Positions 31,791 to 40,366 are shown, counted from the stretch's first letter. The stretch: DNA of 63,498 nucleotides from Candidatus Peribacteraceae bacterium (GCA_028703835.1 JAQVMB010000006.1:1-63498); one strand, 5' to 3'. Numbers and translations are program-made. Notes: generated from the letters alone by a model not told the origin.

Positions 31791-32300
31791 TCACAACGAC
31801 GCCAGCGTCCTCCCAAACTTCTCCGCCGCCGGGGCGCCGTTGGCCGTGACGATTTGCCCGTCGACGGTGACGGCCTCGCCCGTGAACGTCGCACCGCAGG
31901 ATTCGATGAACCGCGCCTGTTCGCCGTCGGCATCCCACACGGTCGCCTTCTTTCCCTGCAAGACGCCCGCAACGGCAAGAATCACCGGGGCGATGCAGAT
32001 CGCGCCGAGGACCTTTCCCTTGGCGACAGCTTCTTTGGCTATCCGAAGCGCTTCCTGATCATCTTTCAACACCTCGGCGCCGGGGCCGCCGATGAACGCG
32101 ATCCTCTCGAAGTCGTCGACCTTCACGTCCTTCAAGGCGATGTCGGCAATCGTCTTTCCCCCGAACTTTCCGCTGCACACGCCTTTGACCGTACTCGCGA
32201 TGGTCACCGTGAATCCCTTCTCCGCCAATCCCTTCATCGTCCCGGCCAGTTCGACGTCCTGGTAATTGCGCGAGGCGATGATGAGGAGAATGGAAGACAT
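31791..32300 (-). CDS. DJ-1/PfpI family protein
   Basis: The 169-residue protein starts SSILLIIASRNYQDVELAGT, has AFIGGPGAEVLKDD and the nucleophile elbow VLGAICIAPVILAVAG with the reactive Cys, then TVWDADGEQARFIESCGA and IVTANGAPAAEKFG. This is the DJ-1/PfpI fold; members act as glyoxalases, deglycases, chaperones or proteases, and the sequence does not decide which. TATACT ends six bases before the ATG. It is inserted between rpsE and rplO. Confidence 0.9.
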   Translation of the reverse strand: MSSILLIIASRNYQDVELAGTMKGLAEKGFTVTIASTVKGVCSGKFGGKTIADIALKDVKVDDFERIAFIGGPGAEVLKDDQEALRIAKEAVAKGKVLGAICIAPVILAVAGVLQGKKATVWDADGEQARFIESCGATFTGEAVTVDGQIVTANGAPAAEKFGRTLASL

Positions 32301-32306
32301 GAAGAC

Positions 32307-32312
32307 AGTATA
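32307..32312 (-). promoter_or_regulatory. -10 box TATACT for the DJ-1 gene
   Basis: TATACT on the minus strand ends six bases before the ATG at 32300; leaderless spacing. Confidence 0.6.
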
Positions 32313-32333
32313 AGCCGCTGCAAGTTCTTTCGA

Positions 32334-32555
32334 TCAAGAAATCTCAGGATGCCCTTTCCCCGGCAAACCGCCTTTCCGCGCCTCCATGTCATCTCTCACG
32401 CGCCAAACGAATGTGAAAGCGTCTTTGATCTCTTTTTCACCAGCCCCGAGCATCTCTTCAATCTTGCGCCGGCACGCCTCCTGTGTTTGCGAGTCATAAC
32501 CTTCCGCTACTGAAGCAAGAAAAGCATCCACCTCCGATTGGTCATCAAGTTGCAT
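32334..32555 (-). CDS. Small protein of unknown function downstream of rpsE
   Basis: The 73-residue acidic, helical protein contains DDQSEVDAFLASVAEGYD and CRRKIEEMLGAGEKEI. It lies after rpsE and before DJ-1, on the same strand. ATG at 32555 is used; a TTG at 32588, four bases from the rpsE stop, would add 11 residues and would make the pair cotranscribed. No family is recognised. Confidence 0.55.
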   Translation of the reverse strand: MQLDDQSEVDAFLASVAEGYDSQTQEACRRKIEEMLGAGEKEIKDAFTFVWRVRDDMEARKGGLPGKGHPEIS

Positions 32556-32592
32556 ATAATCCCAGTGAAAGGACAAGAGGCGCGACAAGGCT

Positions 32593-33240
32593 TCACTCGA
32601 TCGCGTTCCGCTTGGCCTCGAGGTTCTTGGCCTCCGTTTCCTTCCGGGAAACCTCTTTGACCTCGATCTTCGCGCCGCTGGACGTCTCTGCGGCGGGAAC
32701 GGCGGGCTTGTCTTCCACCGTCGCCTGGCCCATGACGGGGCGCAGCTTCTGAAGGGCGATCATGGTCGCTTGGGCGTTGACGAGCTTGTTGCGGGAACCG
32801 AAGCGCTTACTGAGGACGTTCTTCACCCCCGCGTGGTCCAAAATGACGCGCAGCGCTCCTCCGGCGATGACACCCGTGCCCGGCATGGCCGGCATCAGGC
32901 GGATGCGCGCCGCCTTGAACTTGATCTGGACTTCATGCGGAATGGTGCCGTTCTGGATCGGAACGCGCATCATGGCGCGCTTGGCGGCAGCCGAAGCCTT
33001 CTTGATGGCCGCCTGCACTTCCGTGGCCTTGCCCGTACCCAGTCCCACCTTTCCCTTGCGGTTCCCCATCACCACCACCGCGCGGAAACGCATGCGGCGT
33101 CCGCCCTTCACCACGCGCGTGACGCGGTCGAGGGAGAGGGTCGCCTCCGCGAACTCGCTGGGCTCGCGCTGTCCGCGGCCTCCGCGGCCACCACGGCGGT
33201 CATTACGCTTGCGATCGGGCTGGGATGTCTTGGCAACCAT
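32593..33240 (-). CDS. rpsE: Ribosomal protein S5 (uS5) with C-terminal extension
   Basis: The 215-residue protein has a basic start (DRKRNDRRGGRGGRGQRE), the S5 RNA-binding block RVTRVVKGGRRMRFRAVVV with GNRKGKVGLGTGKATEVQ, and the core AAGGALRVILDHAGV-like region. About 45 residues of charged extension (AETSSGAKIEVKEVSRKE onward) follow the usual end. L30 does not follow. Last gene of the S10-spc run that is still in standard order. Confidence 0.96.
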   Translation of the reverse strand: MVAKTSQPDRKRNDRRGGRGGRGQREPSEFAEATLSLDRVTRVVKGGRRMRFRAVVVMGNRKGKVGLGTGKATEVQAAIKKASAAAKRAMMRVPIQNGTIPHEVQIKFKAARIRLMPAMPGTGVIAGGALRVILDHAGVKNVLSKRFGSRNKLVNAQATMIALQKLRPVMGQATVEDKPAVPAAETSSGAKIEVKEVSRKETEAKNLEAKRNAIE

Positions 33241-33270
33241 GAGTGAATCGGAGGAAGAAGAGGGTGAAAA

Positions 33271-33615
33271 TCAGAATTGGAGTCCGCCTTCGCGGGCGGC
33301 GTCGGCGAGGGCCTTGATGCGGCCGTGGAACTTGTACCCGCCGCGGTCGAAGACGATCGTGGTGATCTTGGCATCTTTGGCCTTCTTGGCAACCAACGTA
33401 CCGAGTTTCTTGGCGCCCTCCACGGAAAGCGGCGCCTTCGCCTCGCTCGTGGAAGCGGCGACGAGCGTCTTGCCCTTCGTATCATCGATCAGCTGCACCG
33501 TGAGACGGCGCAGGGACCGGAAGACGGAGAGACGCGGACGCTCGGCCGTGCCCGCGATCTTGGCGCGGATGCGGCGGCGACGCGCGAGCCGGTGGTCAGT
33601 CTTGGAGGGTGTCAT
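33271..33615 (-). CDS. rplR: Ribosomal protein L18 (uL18)
   Basis: The 114-residue 5S rRNA-binding protein shows [34 protein letters not shown] and [24 protein letters not shown]. Standard place between rplF and rpsE. Confidence 0.97.
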   Translation of the reverse strand: MTPSKTDHRLARRRRIRAKIAGTAERPRLSVFRSLRRLTVQLIDDTKGKTLVAASTSEAKAPLSVEGAKKLGTLVAKKAKDAKITTIVFDRGGYKFHGRIKALADAAREGGLQF

Positions 33616-33627
33616 GGGAGACGGGAA

Positions 33628-34182
33628 TTAAACGGAAGCCTTGGCGGCGGCCTTGCCCGGCTTGCGACGGACTTGCTCGCCGAAGTAACGCACGCCCTTG
33701 CCCTTGTACGGCTCCGGCATGCGCAGTTCGCGGATCTCGGCGGCAAACTGCCCGACCAACTGCTTGTCGATGCCGCGGATGATGAGGATGTTCTTGTTCT
33801 TTTCGTCCTGGCCGACCTCGATCCCCTGCGGAATCGCCATGTTGACGGGATGCGAGTGGCCCAGGTTCAGCACGAGCGCCTTGCCTTTGATCTGCGCCTT
33901 GTACCCCACGCCGATGATCTCCAGCTTCTTCTCGTACCCCGTACTCACGCCCAAGGCGGCATTCGCGATGAGCACGCGGATGAGGCCGTGGCGGGCACGC
34001 GCATCATCCGAATCATCCTTGCGGGTCACCGTCACGACGGAGCCGTCGATCCCCACGGAAACCTCCGGCAGGATCTTGACGGTCAGTTCCCCCTTGGAAC
34101 CCTTCAGGTGCACGTCCGATCCCTTGATCTCGGCGGTGACGCCGGACGGCAGGAGGACGGGTTTGATACCGATACGAGACAT
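33628..34182 (-). CDS. rplF: Ribosomal protein L6 (uL6)
   Basis: The 184-residue protein starts SRIGIKPVLLPSGVTAEI and has KLEIIGVGYKAQIKGKALVLNLG, SHPV and the C-terminal block MPEPYKGKGVRYFGEQVRRK. The ATG at 34182 is preferred to one six codons upstream. The gap before it overlaps the end of rpsH. Confidence 0.97.
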   Translation of the reverse strand: MSRIGIKPVLLPSGVTAEIKGSDVHLKGSKGELTVKILPEVSVGIDGSVVTVTRKDDSDDARARHGLIRVLIANAALGVSTGYEKKLEIIGVGYKAQIKGKALVLNLGHSHPVNMAIPQGIEVGQDEKNKNILIIRGIDKQLVGQFAAEIRELRMPEPYKGKGVRYFGEQVRRKPGKAAAKASV

Positions 34183-34184
34183 GG

Positions 34185-34574
34185 TCAGGAGATGGTACAA
34201 AGTACTTCACCGCCCACTTTCTTCTTCCGGGCTTGCTTGTCGGTGAGGAGGCCGTGGCTGGTGGTGAGGATGGCGATGCCGTAACCGCGGAGCACGGGCC
34301 GGAGTTCTTTCGAACCCGCGTAGAGGCGGCGGCCGGGCTTGCTCTCGCGCTTGAGAGTGAGGGCGGGACGATCGGCGGCGAACACCACCTCCACTTCCTG
34401 CTTGGGCGCCTCGCCCACCGTGCGCACGTCGGCGATCCAGCCCTCTTTCTTCAGGAGCGTCAGGAGTTCCACCTTGATCCTGGACCAGGGGGCGCGGCAG
34501 AAATTCCTGCGCGCTTTCTGGGCGTTGCGGATGCGGGTGAGAAGGTCGCCGATGGGATCGTTCAGGATGGGCAT
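34185..34574 (-). CDS. rpsH: Ribosomal protein S8 (uS8)
   Basis: The 129-residue protein begins NDPIGDLLTRIRNAQKARR and ends with the hallmark RPVLRGYGIAILTTSHGLLTD and KVGGEVLCTIS. S8 binds the central domain of 16S rRNA and in E. coli represses the spc operon. Confidence 0.97.
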   Translation of the reverse strand: MPILNDPIGDLLTRIRNAQKARRNFCRAPWSRIKVELLTLLKKEGWIADVRTVGEAPKQEVEVVFAADRPALTLKRESKPGRRLYAGSKELRPVLRGYGIAILTTSHGLLTDKQARKKKVGGEVLCTIS

Positions 34575-34586
34575 GGGGAGAGGAAG

Positions 34587-34811
34587 TTACCAGGAAGACT
34601 TGGTGACGCCGGGGATCTCGCCGTTCGTGGCCAGTTCCCGGAAGCAGATGCGGCAGACACCGAAGAAACGCATGTAACCGTGGCGGCGTCCGCAGAGGTG
34701 GCAGCGGTTGTACGCCCTCGTCGGGAATTTCGACTTCTTGCCTGCGCGCTTGGCCCGAAGGAGTTCTTCGAGCTTTTGCTTCTGGCTGTTGACGAGGGAG
34801 ATACGGGCCAT
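34587..34811 (-). CDS. rpsN: Ribosomal protein S14 (uS14), zinc type
   Basis: The 74-residue protein has two CxxC pairs ([11 protein letters not shown] and [10 protein letters not shown]) that hold zinc, and ends [11 protein letters not shown]. It is a little longer than the usual 61 residues because of the N-terminal helix [14 protein letters not shown]. Standard place between rplE and rpsH. Confidence 0.97.
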   Translation of the reverse strand: MARISLVNSQKQKLEELLRAKRAGKKSKFPTRAYNRCHLCGRRHGYMRFFGVCRICFRELATNGEIPGVTKSSW

Positions 34812-34814
34812 GAA

Positions 34815-34852
34815 CGAGGGAGTAGGTAGTAGGGGGTAGGGGGTAGGATTAT
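34815..34852. repeat. Tandem GTAGGGG-type units
   Basis: GTAGGTAGTAGGGGGTAGG and the following bases form four or five short G-rich units in the rplE-rpsN gap. Probably another degenerate unit repeat; no second arm. Confidence 0.45.
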
Positions 34853-34855
34853 GGC

Positions 34856-35443
34856 TTAGGAAGCGGAAGGATCAACGGAAGAGCCTTCTTTCTTCTTGCT
34901 GGGCTGGAAGGGCATCCCGATCTGTTTGAGGAGCGCGCGGCCGCGCTCGTCGGTCTTGGCATTCGTGGAAAGCTGGATCTGCATGCCGAAGATCCTTCCC
35001 GCTTCCACCGGCGGCACCTCGGGGAAAATCGTGTGGTCCTTGAGGCCGATGGCATAATTGCCGCGTCCGTCCAGCTTCGTCGGGAGGCCGCGGAAATCGC
35101 GGATGCGAGGGAGGACGTAGCTCACGAGACGGTCGAGGAACTCTTCCATCTTGCGTCCGCGCAGCGTCACCATGGCGCCCACGGTGAGGCCGACGCGCGT
35201 CTTGAAGTTGGAGATGGCCTTGTTCGTCTTCGTGAAGACGGCCTTCTGGCCCGTGATGCGGCTGAGGATATCCACGATGTATTCGTGGAGTTCCTTGCTG
35301 TCCATCTTCGTCTTGTTGATGCCGACGTTCACGATGATCTTCGTGACGCGGGGCAACGCGTGGACGTTGTTGACGCCGAGCTCTTTCTTGAGCGCTTCGG
35401 CGATGGGGCCGCGGAGCCGATCATGGAGGGAGACGTATTTCAT
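34856..35443 (-). CDS. rplE: Ribosomal protein L5 (uL5)
   Basis: The 195-residue 5S rRNA-binding protein shows [58 protein letters not shown] and [21 protein letters not shown] short Lys/Ser end ([15 protein letters not shown]) extends past the usual terminus. Confidence 0.97.
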   Translation of the reverse strand: MKYVSLHDRLRGPIAEALKKELGVNNVHALPRVTKIIVNVGINKTKMDSKELHEYIVDILSRITGQKAVFTKTNKAISNFKTRVGLTVGAMVTLRGRKMEEFLDRLVSYVLPRIRDFRGLPTKLDGRGNYAIGLKDHTIFPEVPPVEAGRIFGMQIQLSTNAKTDERGRALLKQIGMPFQPSKKKEGSSVDPSAS

Positions 35444-35457
35444 GGGAGTCGGAGGAA

Positions 35458-35997
35458 TCAGGAACCGCGGCCGGCGCTCTTGCGGGGAATGGCTTTGCTG
35501 GGGGCGGCGCGCTCCTGCGGAGCGGCGGAGCCTTCACCGGCGCCCGCGTCTTCGACGGCGCCGGAGCCGAATTGCAGCTTCTTCCAGAACGGCTGCTTGG
35601 CGCCCTCGGGCTGCGTCTTGTCGGCGGCCTTCTCTTTCTTTTCGGTCGTCGGAGCGGCCTTCTTCGCGGCCGTCTGCTTGGGCGCCCGCACCTTCTTCAC
35701 CTCCTCGCCGGAGCGCTTCGCGATGCGGATTTTCTTGCCGTCCTTGATGACGTATCCGATGCGCGTGGGCTTCTTCGTTTTGGGGTCGAGGAGCATCGCC
35801 TTGCTCGCGTTGATGCTGGCTTCGTACTTCACGATGCGGCCGGCCTGCTGGTGCGTCTTCTTGATGTGGCGCGTGCGGATGTTCACGCCCGCCACCACCA
35901 CGTGGTTGCGTTCGGGGAGCACGCGCATGATCGTGCCGGTCTTGCCCTTGTCTTTGCCGCTGATGATGATCACGGTATCACCCGTATGGAGCTTCAT
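35458..35997 (-). CDS. rplX: Ribosomal protein L24 (uL24) with long C-terminal extension
   Basis: The KOW core (1-105) is LHTGDTVIIISGKDKGKTGT, NVRT-like GVNIRTRHIKKTHQQ and IGYVIKDGKKIRIAKRSGE. It is followed by about 75 residues of Lys/Ala/Pro/Ser-rich tail (KQTAAKKAAPTTEKKEKAAD and on), nearly doubling the usual length. Such tails occur on several ribosomal proteins in this window. Confidence 0.95.
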   Translation of the reverse strand: MKLHTGDTVIIISGKDKGKTGTIMRVLPERNHVVVAGVNIRTRHIKKTHQQAGRIVKYEASINASKAMLLDPKTKKPTRIGYVIKDGKKIRIAKRSGEEVKKVRAPKQTAAKKAAPTTEKKEKAADKTQPEGAKQPFWKKLQFGSGAVEDAGAGEGSAAPQERAAPSKAIPRKSAGRGS

Positions 35998-36020
35998 GAT
36001 GCGGAGAGAGAATCGGAGGA

Positions 36021-36084
36021 GCTGTCGGCTATCAGCTTCCAGCTTTCAGACGTTCTGACAGCTGACCGCTGAAAGCTGATAGCT
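36021..36084. repeat. Inverted repeat with AGCTTTCAGC-type units
   Basis: GGCTATCAGCTTCCAGCTTT on the left pairs with CGCTGAAAGCTGATAGC on the right. It lies between rplX and rplN, the only wide gap within this part of the operon. Confidence 0.7.
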
Positions 36085-36102
36085 TGCCTGTGGCAATGGA
36101 AT

Positions 36103-36471
36103 TCAGAGAACATCGGGTGCTTGTGAAATAATTTTCTGGTACCCCCTGCCGCGCAGTTCGCGGGCGACGGGACCGAAAACGCGCGTGCCCTTGGGCATGC
36201 CGTCCTTCTGGATGATGACGCAGGCGTTGTCGTCGAAGCGGATGGCGGAGCCGTCCTTGCGGCGGGTGGCCGCGCGGGTCCGTACGATGACGGCGCGCTC
36301 CACCGTCTTCTTCTTCACCGTGCCGCGGGGAGCGGCCTCTTTGATGGCAACGACGACGATGTCGCCGATGCCCGCATAGCGGCGGCGCGTTCCGCCGAGC
36401 ACGCGGATGCACATGGCCTTCTTGGCACCCGTGTTATCGGCGACGACGAGCATGGTTTGCTGCTGGATCAT
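36103..36471 (-). CDS. rplN: Ribosomal protein L14 (uL14)
   Basis: The 122-residue protein is the exact family length: [61 protein letters not shown] and [19 protein letters not shown]. It overlaps the rpsQ stop by four bases. Confidence 0.97.
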   Translation of the reverse strand: MIQQQTMLVVADNTGAKKAMCIRVLGGTRRRYAGIGDIVVVAIKEAAPRGTVKKKTVERAVIVRTRAATRRKDGSAIRFDDNACVIIQKDGMPKGTRVFGPVARELRGRGYQKIISQAPDVL

Positions 36472-36791
36472 GATTGGGGCTCGGAAGCGGTCTTCGTCTG
36501 CTTGACGGTCGTCAGGTCGGCCACCGCCCCCTCCTCCTGCAATTCGCTCACGCGCGGGGCGCGCTTCACCACCTCCGTCACCTTGAAGTGCTTGTTCTTG
36601 CTGATGGGACGGCACTCCGCGATCACCACTTCGTCACCCGCGGCGAGATCGAAACCCTTGCTGTCCGCCAGGAACTTCTTGCTGCTGCGGAAGCGCTTCT
36701 TGTACATGGGATGGAACACGGAGCGGTGCACGGTCACGGTGACCGTGTCCTGCATTTTGGCCGACGTGATGACGCCTTGCTTGGTTCTCAT
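36468..36791 (-). CDS. rpsQ: Ribosomal protein S17 (uS17)
   Basis: The 107-residue OB-fold protein shows [37 protein letters not shown] and [20 protein letters not shown], with about 20 extra polar residues at the end. Overlaps rpmC and rplN by four bases each. Confidence 0.96.
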   Translation of the reverse strand: MRTKQGVITSAKMQDTVTVTVHRSVFHPMYKKRFRSSKKFLADSKGFDLAAGDEVVIAECRPISKNKHFKVTEVVKRAPRVSELQEEGAVADLTTVKQTKTASEPQS

Positions 36792-37075
36792 GATTGGGCG
36801 GGGGCGGTAACTGTACGGGTTTTCGGCTTCTTCTTCAACCCTTTGACGGGTTCAGGACGAACGTTCGTTCCGTTCTTCCCGATGTGCGCAACGGCCGTGA
36901 GCATGCGCGCGAGCGCGCGCTTTTCGCGGCGGTACTTGGCCGAATCCTTCTCCTTGTTCATCCGGATGCCGATGTGCATCCGTTCAACTGAGAGGCGCTG
37001 TTCGCGAATCTCCTTGCGAAGATCCTCGAGGGACATCGCCGTGAGTTCGCCGTAGGAAGCAAGGTGCGTGGCCAT
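36788..37075 (-). CDS. rpmC: Ribosomal protein L29 (uL29)
   Basis: The 95-residue protein has the helical core SLEDLRKEIREQRLSVERMH and KEKDSAKYRREKRALARMLT. The extra C-terminal tail (GTNVRPEPVKGLKKKPKT) is longer than normal L29 of about 65 residues. Located between rplP and rpsQ. Confidence 0.9.
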   Translation of the reverse strand: MATHLASYGELTAMSLEDLRKEIREQRLSVERMHIGIRMNKEKDSAKYRREKRALARMLTAVAHIGKNGTNVRPEPVKGLKKKPKTRTVTAPAQS

Positions 37076-37077
37076 GG

Positions 37078-37503
37078 TCAGGCAGCGAGGGAAATACGAC
37101 TGACGATCTTCGTCTTCATGGGCAATTTGTGGCTCGCGAGGATGAGAGCCTCCTTGGCGGCGTCGGACGGAAGACCGTCGATCTCAAAGAGGATGAGTCC
37201 CGGCTTCACGACGCAGGCGTAGTACTCCACGGAACCCTTCCCCGATCCCATCGGCACCTCCGCCGCTTTCCGCGTGACGGGCGTATGGGGGAAAACCCGG
37301 ATCCAGATTTTGCCGCCGCGCTGCACCCGGTGCGTCATGGCGCGGCGCGCGGCTTCGATCTGCCGGGCCGTGAGCTCGCCGCCTCCCTGGGCCTTGAGGC
37401 CGTAGGAACCGAAAGCCAGCTCCGCGCCTTTGTTCGCCTTCCCGCGGAAGGCGCCCCGGTTGCGGTGCTGCTTGCGATACTTTAATTTCTTGGGCTCGAG
37501 CAT
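37078..37503 (-). CDS. rplP: Ribosomal protein L16 (uL16)
   Basis: The 141-residue protein shows KKLKYRKQHRNRGAFRGKA, ELAFGSYGLKAQGGGELTARQIEAARRA and WIRVFPHTPVTRKAAEVPMGSGKGSVEYY. It sits near the A-site tRNA elbow. Confidence 0.97.
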   Translation of the reverse strand: MLEPKKLKYRKQHRNRGAFRGKANKGAELAFGSYGLKAQGGGELTARQIEAARRAMTHRVQRGGKIWIRVFPHTPVTRKAAEVPMGSGKGSVEYYACVVKPGLILFEIDGLPSDAAKEALILASHKLPMKTKIVSRISLAA

Positions 37504-37515
37504 GGGAAAAGAGGG

Positions 37516-38205
37516 TTAGGCCGCCTGGGCGGCCGCTTGTGCTTGGGAAGAGAGGGCGGCGGACTGCGCCTGTTGGATCTTCTTGAAGACCATGCCCTTG
37601 TAGATCCACACCTGTACGCCGATGGTGCCGAATTTCGTGATGGCGTGGCGCTTGGAGTGCTGGATGTTCGCCCGGAGGGTCTGCAGGGGGATGTTCCCCG
37701 TTTTGAAGAGTTCATCGCGGGCGATCTCCGCGCCATTCAGGCGGCCGGAAACCGTCACTTTGATGCCCAACGCGCCGGCCTGCATGGCCTTTTCCATGGC
37801 CATCTTCACGGCACGACGGTACGGCATGCGGCGCTGGATTTGCCCCTGGATGTTCTCGGCGATCACCGCCGCATCGGCATCGGGGCTGCGGATCTCGCGG
37901 ACCTCCACCTCAAACGACCCGCCGAAGCGGCGCTCCAGGTCTTTCCGCATATCCTCAATGGCGGCTCCCTGCTTGCCGATGAGCACGCCCGGCTTGCTGG
38001 TGTGGATGGTGACCGTCACCTTCTTCCCGCGGTCGATCTCGACCGAGCTGATCCCCGATTCCTTGATCTTCTCCATGATGTAGCGCTTCACGCGCACATC
38101 CTGCAGGAACAGGTCGCGGTACTTGTTGCCCTTGGCGAACCATGTGCTCGGCCACGTGTGCGTGATACCGAGACGGAAGCCGTTGGCGTTGACTTTTTGA
38201 CCCAT
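37516..38205 (-). CDS. rpsC: Ribosomal protein S3 (uS3)
   Basis: The 229-residue protein has MGQKVNANGFRLGITHTWPS, the KH domain block TSKPGVLIGKQGAAIEDMRKD, and RRAVKMAMEKAMQAGALGIK with GRLNGAEIARDE. It lines the mRNA entry site. Confidence 0.97.
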   Translation of the reverse strand: MGQKVNANGFRLGITHTWPSTWFAKGNKYRDLFLQDVRVKRYIMEKIKESGISSVEIDRGKKVTVTIHTSKPGVLIGKQGAAIEDMRKDLERRFGGSFEVEVREIRSPDADAAVIAENIQGQIQRRMPYRRAVKMAMEKAMQAGALGIKVTVSGRLNGAEIARDELFKTGNIPLQTLRANIQHSKRHAITKFGTIGVQVWIYKGMVFKKIQQAQSAALSSQAQAAAQAA

Positions 38206-38208
38206 AAA

Positions 38209-38715
38209 TCAGGAAGCAGAAGAAGCAGAGGAATCAAAGGAAGCAGAGGATTTGTTAATCTTCTTCCCTTCCGAGGAACTTTTATCTTTTACAGAATTTT
38301 TTGGCTTCTGGGAAGTCTTTTTCGTGCCTTTCCCCTCCTCCTTCTTTTGCATCGTTTGCTTCCTTTGCTTCTTTTGCTTCCCGTCCTCACCGGGGAAACC
38401 GAGCTCCACCGTGACGTGGGAGAGGAATTTCCGGAACGGACGCTGCTGGCCGCGCGCCTTCGGCATGCCGCGGCGGTACGCCGTGCCCTGGTTGACGACG
38501 ATGGACTTGATCACCATGGTCTGCGCGTCCTGTTTGTCATTGTGGGAAGCGTTCGCGATGGCGGAACGCAGCAGGGTCTCCACGATGCGCGCGCCCTTCT
38601 TGTTCGTGCGACGCAGCGCCTCGACGGCGTCGGGCACCGACATCCCGCGCACCATCCTCGCGATGAGGTTGGCTTTCTTGGGGGCAATGCGGACGGAATG
38701 GAGATGGGCTTTCAT
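38209..38715 (-). CDS. rplV: Ribosomal protein L22 (uL22) with repeat-like C-terminal tail
   Basis: The L22 core (1-108) shows LHSVRIAPKKANLIARMVRG, ALRRTNKKGARIVETLLRSAI, and the loop end RRGMPKARGQQRPFRK that lines the exit tunnel. From about residue 109 a 60-residue tail runs from Lys/Gln-rich (KKQRKQTMQKKEEGKGTKK) to Ser/Ala-rich (SSASFDSSASSAS), the same polarity as the tails in rplQ and lysS. Confidence 0.95.
   Translation of the reverse strand: MKAHLHSVRIAPKKANLIARMVRGMSVPDAVEALRRTNKKGARIVETLLRSAIANASHNDKQDAQTMVIKSIVVNQGTAYRRGMPKARGQQRPFRKFLSHVTVELGFPGEDGKQKKQRKQTMQKKEEGKGTKKTSQKPKNSVKDKSSSEGKKINKSSASFDSSASSAS
38212..38390. repeat. Degenerate palindromic repeat inside rplV
   Basis: AAGCAGAAGAAGCAGAGGAA at one end and TTTGCTTCCTTTGCTTCTTT at the other are imperfect complements about 150 bases apart. 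In the rplV frame the two halves give a Lys/Gln part and a Ser/Ala part, so it looks like a diverged relative of the CCGA-type repeat. Confidence 0.55.
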
Positions 38716-38733
38716 GGGTGCGTGAGGAGGGGC

Positions 38734-39051
38734 TTACTTGGCGGGAGCGGGAGCCGGCGCGGCGCCGGGAGCGGGAGCGACCGTGGTGGCCGCCTTGCCG
38801 CCGTGGCCCTTGAACTTCGTGGTCCAGGCGAACTCTCCCAGCTTGTGGCCCACCATCTGTTCGGTGACGTACACGGGCACGAAGTCCTTGCCGTTGTGGA
38901 CCGCGAAGGTGAATCCCACGAACTCCGGCGGAATGTCGCAGTCGCGCGCCCAGGTCTTCACGATCTTCTTCTCCTGCCGCTCGACCATCTTCATGACCTT
39001 CTTGAAGAGGGCTGGATCGACGTAGGGGCCTTTGCGGAGGGAGCGTGACAT
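38734..39051 (-). CDS. rpsS: Ribosomal protein S19 (uS19)
   Basis: The 105-residue protein shows [61 protein letters not shown]-type core and a short Ala/Pro-rich tail ([10 protein letters not shown]) not typical of S19. Standard neighbour of rplB and rplV. Confidence 0.96.
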   Translation of the reverse strand: MSRSLRKGPYVDPALFKKVMKMVERQEKKIVKTWARDCDIPPEFVGFTFAVHNGKDFVPVYVTEQMVGHKLGEFAWTTKFKGHGGKAATTVAPAPGAAPAPAPAK

Positions 39052-39066
39052 GGGGGAGGAGGGGGA

Positions 39067-39909
39067 TTATTTCTTCTTCTTGCTGACGCGGCGGCGGACG
39101 ATGAGATCGGATGACTTGCGCTTGCGGCGGGTCTTCACGCCTAGGGCGGGCTTGCCCCACGGCGTCTTCGGATGCTTCAGGCCGATCGGGCTGTGGCCTT
39201 CGCCGCCTCCGTGCGGGTGGTCGACGGCGTTCATGGACTTGCCCAGCACCGTCGGGCGGCGGCCCATCCAGCGCATGCGTCCCGCCTTGCCGATGGAAAT
39301 GAGGTTGTGCTCGGGGTTGGAAACGGTGCCGATGGAGGCGAAACACTCCTTGCGCACCTTGCGGATCTCGGAGGACGGCAGCTGCAGAAGGGCGTACGGA
39401 CCGTCGAAGCCGATGAGCGTGGCGGCCGTGCCTGCGCTGCGGACGATCTGCCCGCCGCGGCCGAGCTGCACCTCGACGTTATGGATGTGGTAGCCCACGG
39501 GAATGTGCTGCAGTTCCATGCGGTTGCCCGTCTTCACCTTCGTGCGCTTCCCGGCCACCACCTGCTCCCCCACCTTCAACCCTTCCGGGGCGAGGATGTA
39601 GGACTTGGAACCGTCCGCGAAGTACACCAGGGCGATGCGCGCGGAGCGGTTCGGGTCGTACTCCAGGGCGCGGACCGTGCCGGGGACGCCGTGGCGGCCC
39701 GTCTGCTTGAAATCGACGAAACGGTAGAGGCGCTTGTGCCCTCCGCCGCGGTGGCGGACGGCGACGCGGCCCTTGGCATCGCGACCGCAGATGCGCTGCT
39801 TGCCTGCGACCAGGCTCTTTTCCGGTCCTCCTTTGGAGAGGCCTGAGAAGTCGGCGATCGTCATCTGACGTCGTCCGGGGGTCGTCGGTTTGGGCTTCTT
39901 CAGAGGCAT
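39067..39909 (-). CDS. rplB: Ribosomal protein L2 (uL2)
   Basis: The 280-residue protein, needed for the peptidyl-transferase centre, shows KSLVAGKQRICGRDAKGR-type start, the SH3 core GTVRALEYDPNRSARIALV, and the signature AVDHPHGGGEGHSPIG near the end. The ATG at 39909 gives the usual start PLKKPKPTTPGRR; a longer in-frame start runs through the upstream repeat. Confidence 0.97.
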   Translation of the reverse strand: MPLKKPKPTTPGRRQMTIADFSGLSKGGPEKSLVAGKQRICGRDAKGRVAVRHRGGGHKRLYRFVDFKQTGRHGVPGTVRALEYDPNRSARIALVYFADGSKSYILAPEGLKVGEQVVAGKRTKVKTGNRMELQHIPVGYHIHNVEVQLGRGGQIVRSAGTAATLIGFDGPYALLQLPSSEIRKVRKECFASIGTVSNPEHNLISIGKAGRMRWMGRRPTVLGKSMNAVDHPHGGGEGHSPIGLKHPKTPWGKPALGVKTRRKRKSSDLIVRRRVSKKKK

Positions 39910-39951
39910 GGGGAGGATCGGAGCGAAGTGGAAGCAATGAGGGAATCGAAG

Positions 39952-40022
39952 GAGCTTTGAGCTTTGAGCGGTGAGCTTTGAGAACCGTTGCTCATAGCCC
40001 ATAGCTCACAGCTCACAGCTCG
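39952..40022. repeat. Inverted repeat with GAGCTTTGAGC-type units
   Basis: GAGCTTTGAGCTTTGAGCGG on the left and CATAGCTCACAGCTCACAGC on the right are imperfect complements. It fills the gap between rplW and rplB. Confidence 0.65.
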
Positions 40023-40063
40023 TCTGAGGGAAGTGCAGCCGGCAATAACGCATGAACGAGTCA

Positions 40064-40366
40064 TCATGAACCAAAGGAAGCGAGATCGAGCTGCTTGCTC
40101 TTCTTGGCGAGAGTGACGAGCGCCTTCTTGGCGGCGTGGCGCTTTTCCATCGTCTTCCCGTTGCCGAGCACGCGGGTCTTGGGGCGGACTTTCACGATGC
40201 GGACGCTCTCCACCTCCACGCTGTAGAAGCGTTCCAGGGCTTTCTGCACATCGATTTTCGTGGCATGGGGAGCCACGATGATCGTATGCGTGTGGCGCTC
40301 GGCGGCCTTGAGGCGCTCCGCTTTTTCCGTGACGACGGGGCCGAGGATGATGCGGGAAAGATCCAT
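40064..40366 (-). CDS. rplW: Ribosomal protein L23 (uL23)
   Basis: The 100-residue protein at the tunnel exit shows RIILGPVVTEKAERLKAAE, ATKIDVQKALERFYSVEVE and VRPKTRVLGNGKTMEKRH. It starts in the base next to the rplD stop. Confidence 0.95.
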   Translation of the reverse strand: MDLSRIILGPVVTEKAERLKAAERHTHTIIVAPHATKIDVQKALERFYSVEVESVRIVKVRPKTRVLGNGKTMEKRHAAKKALVTLAKKSKQLDLASFGS

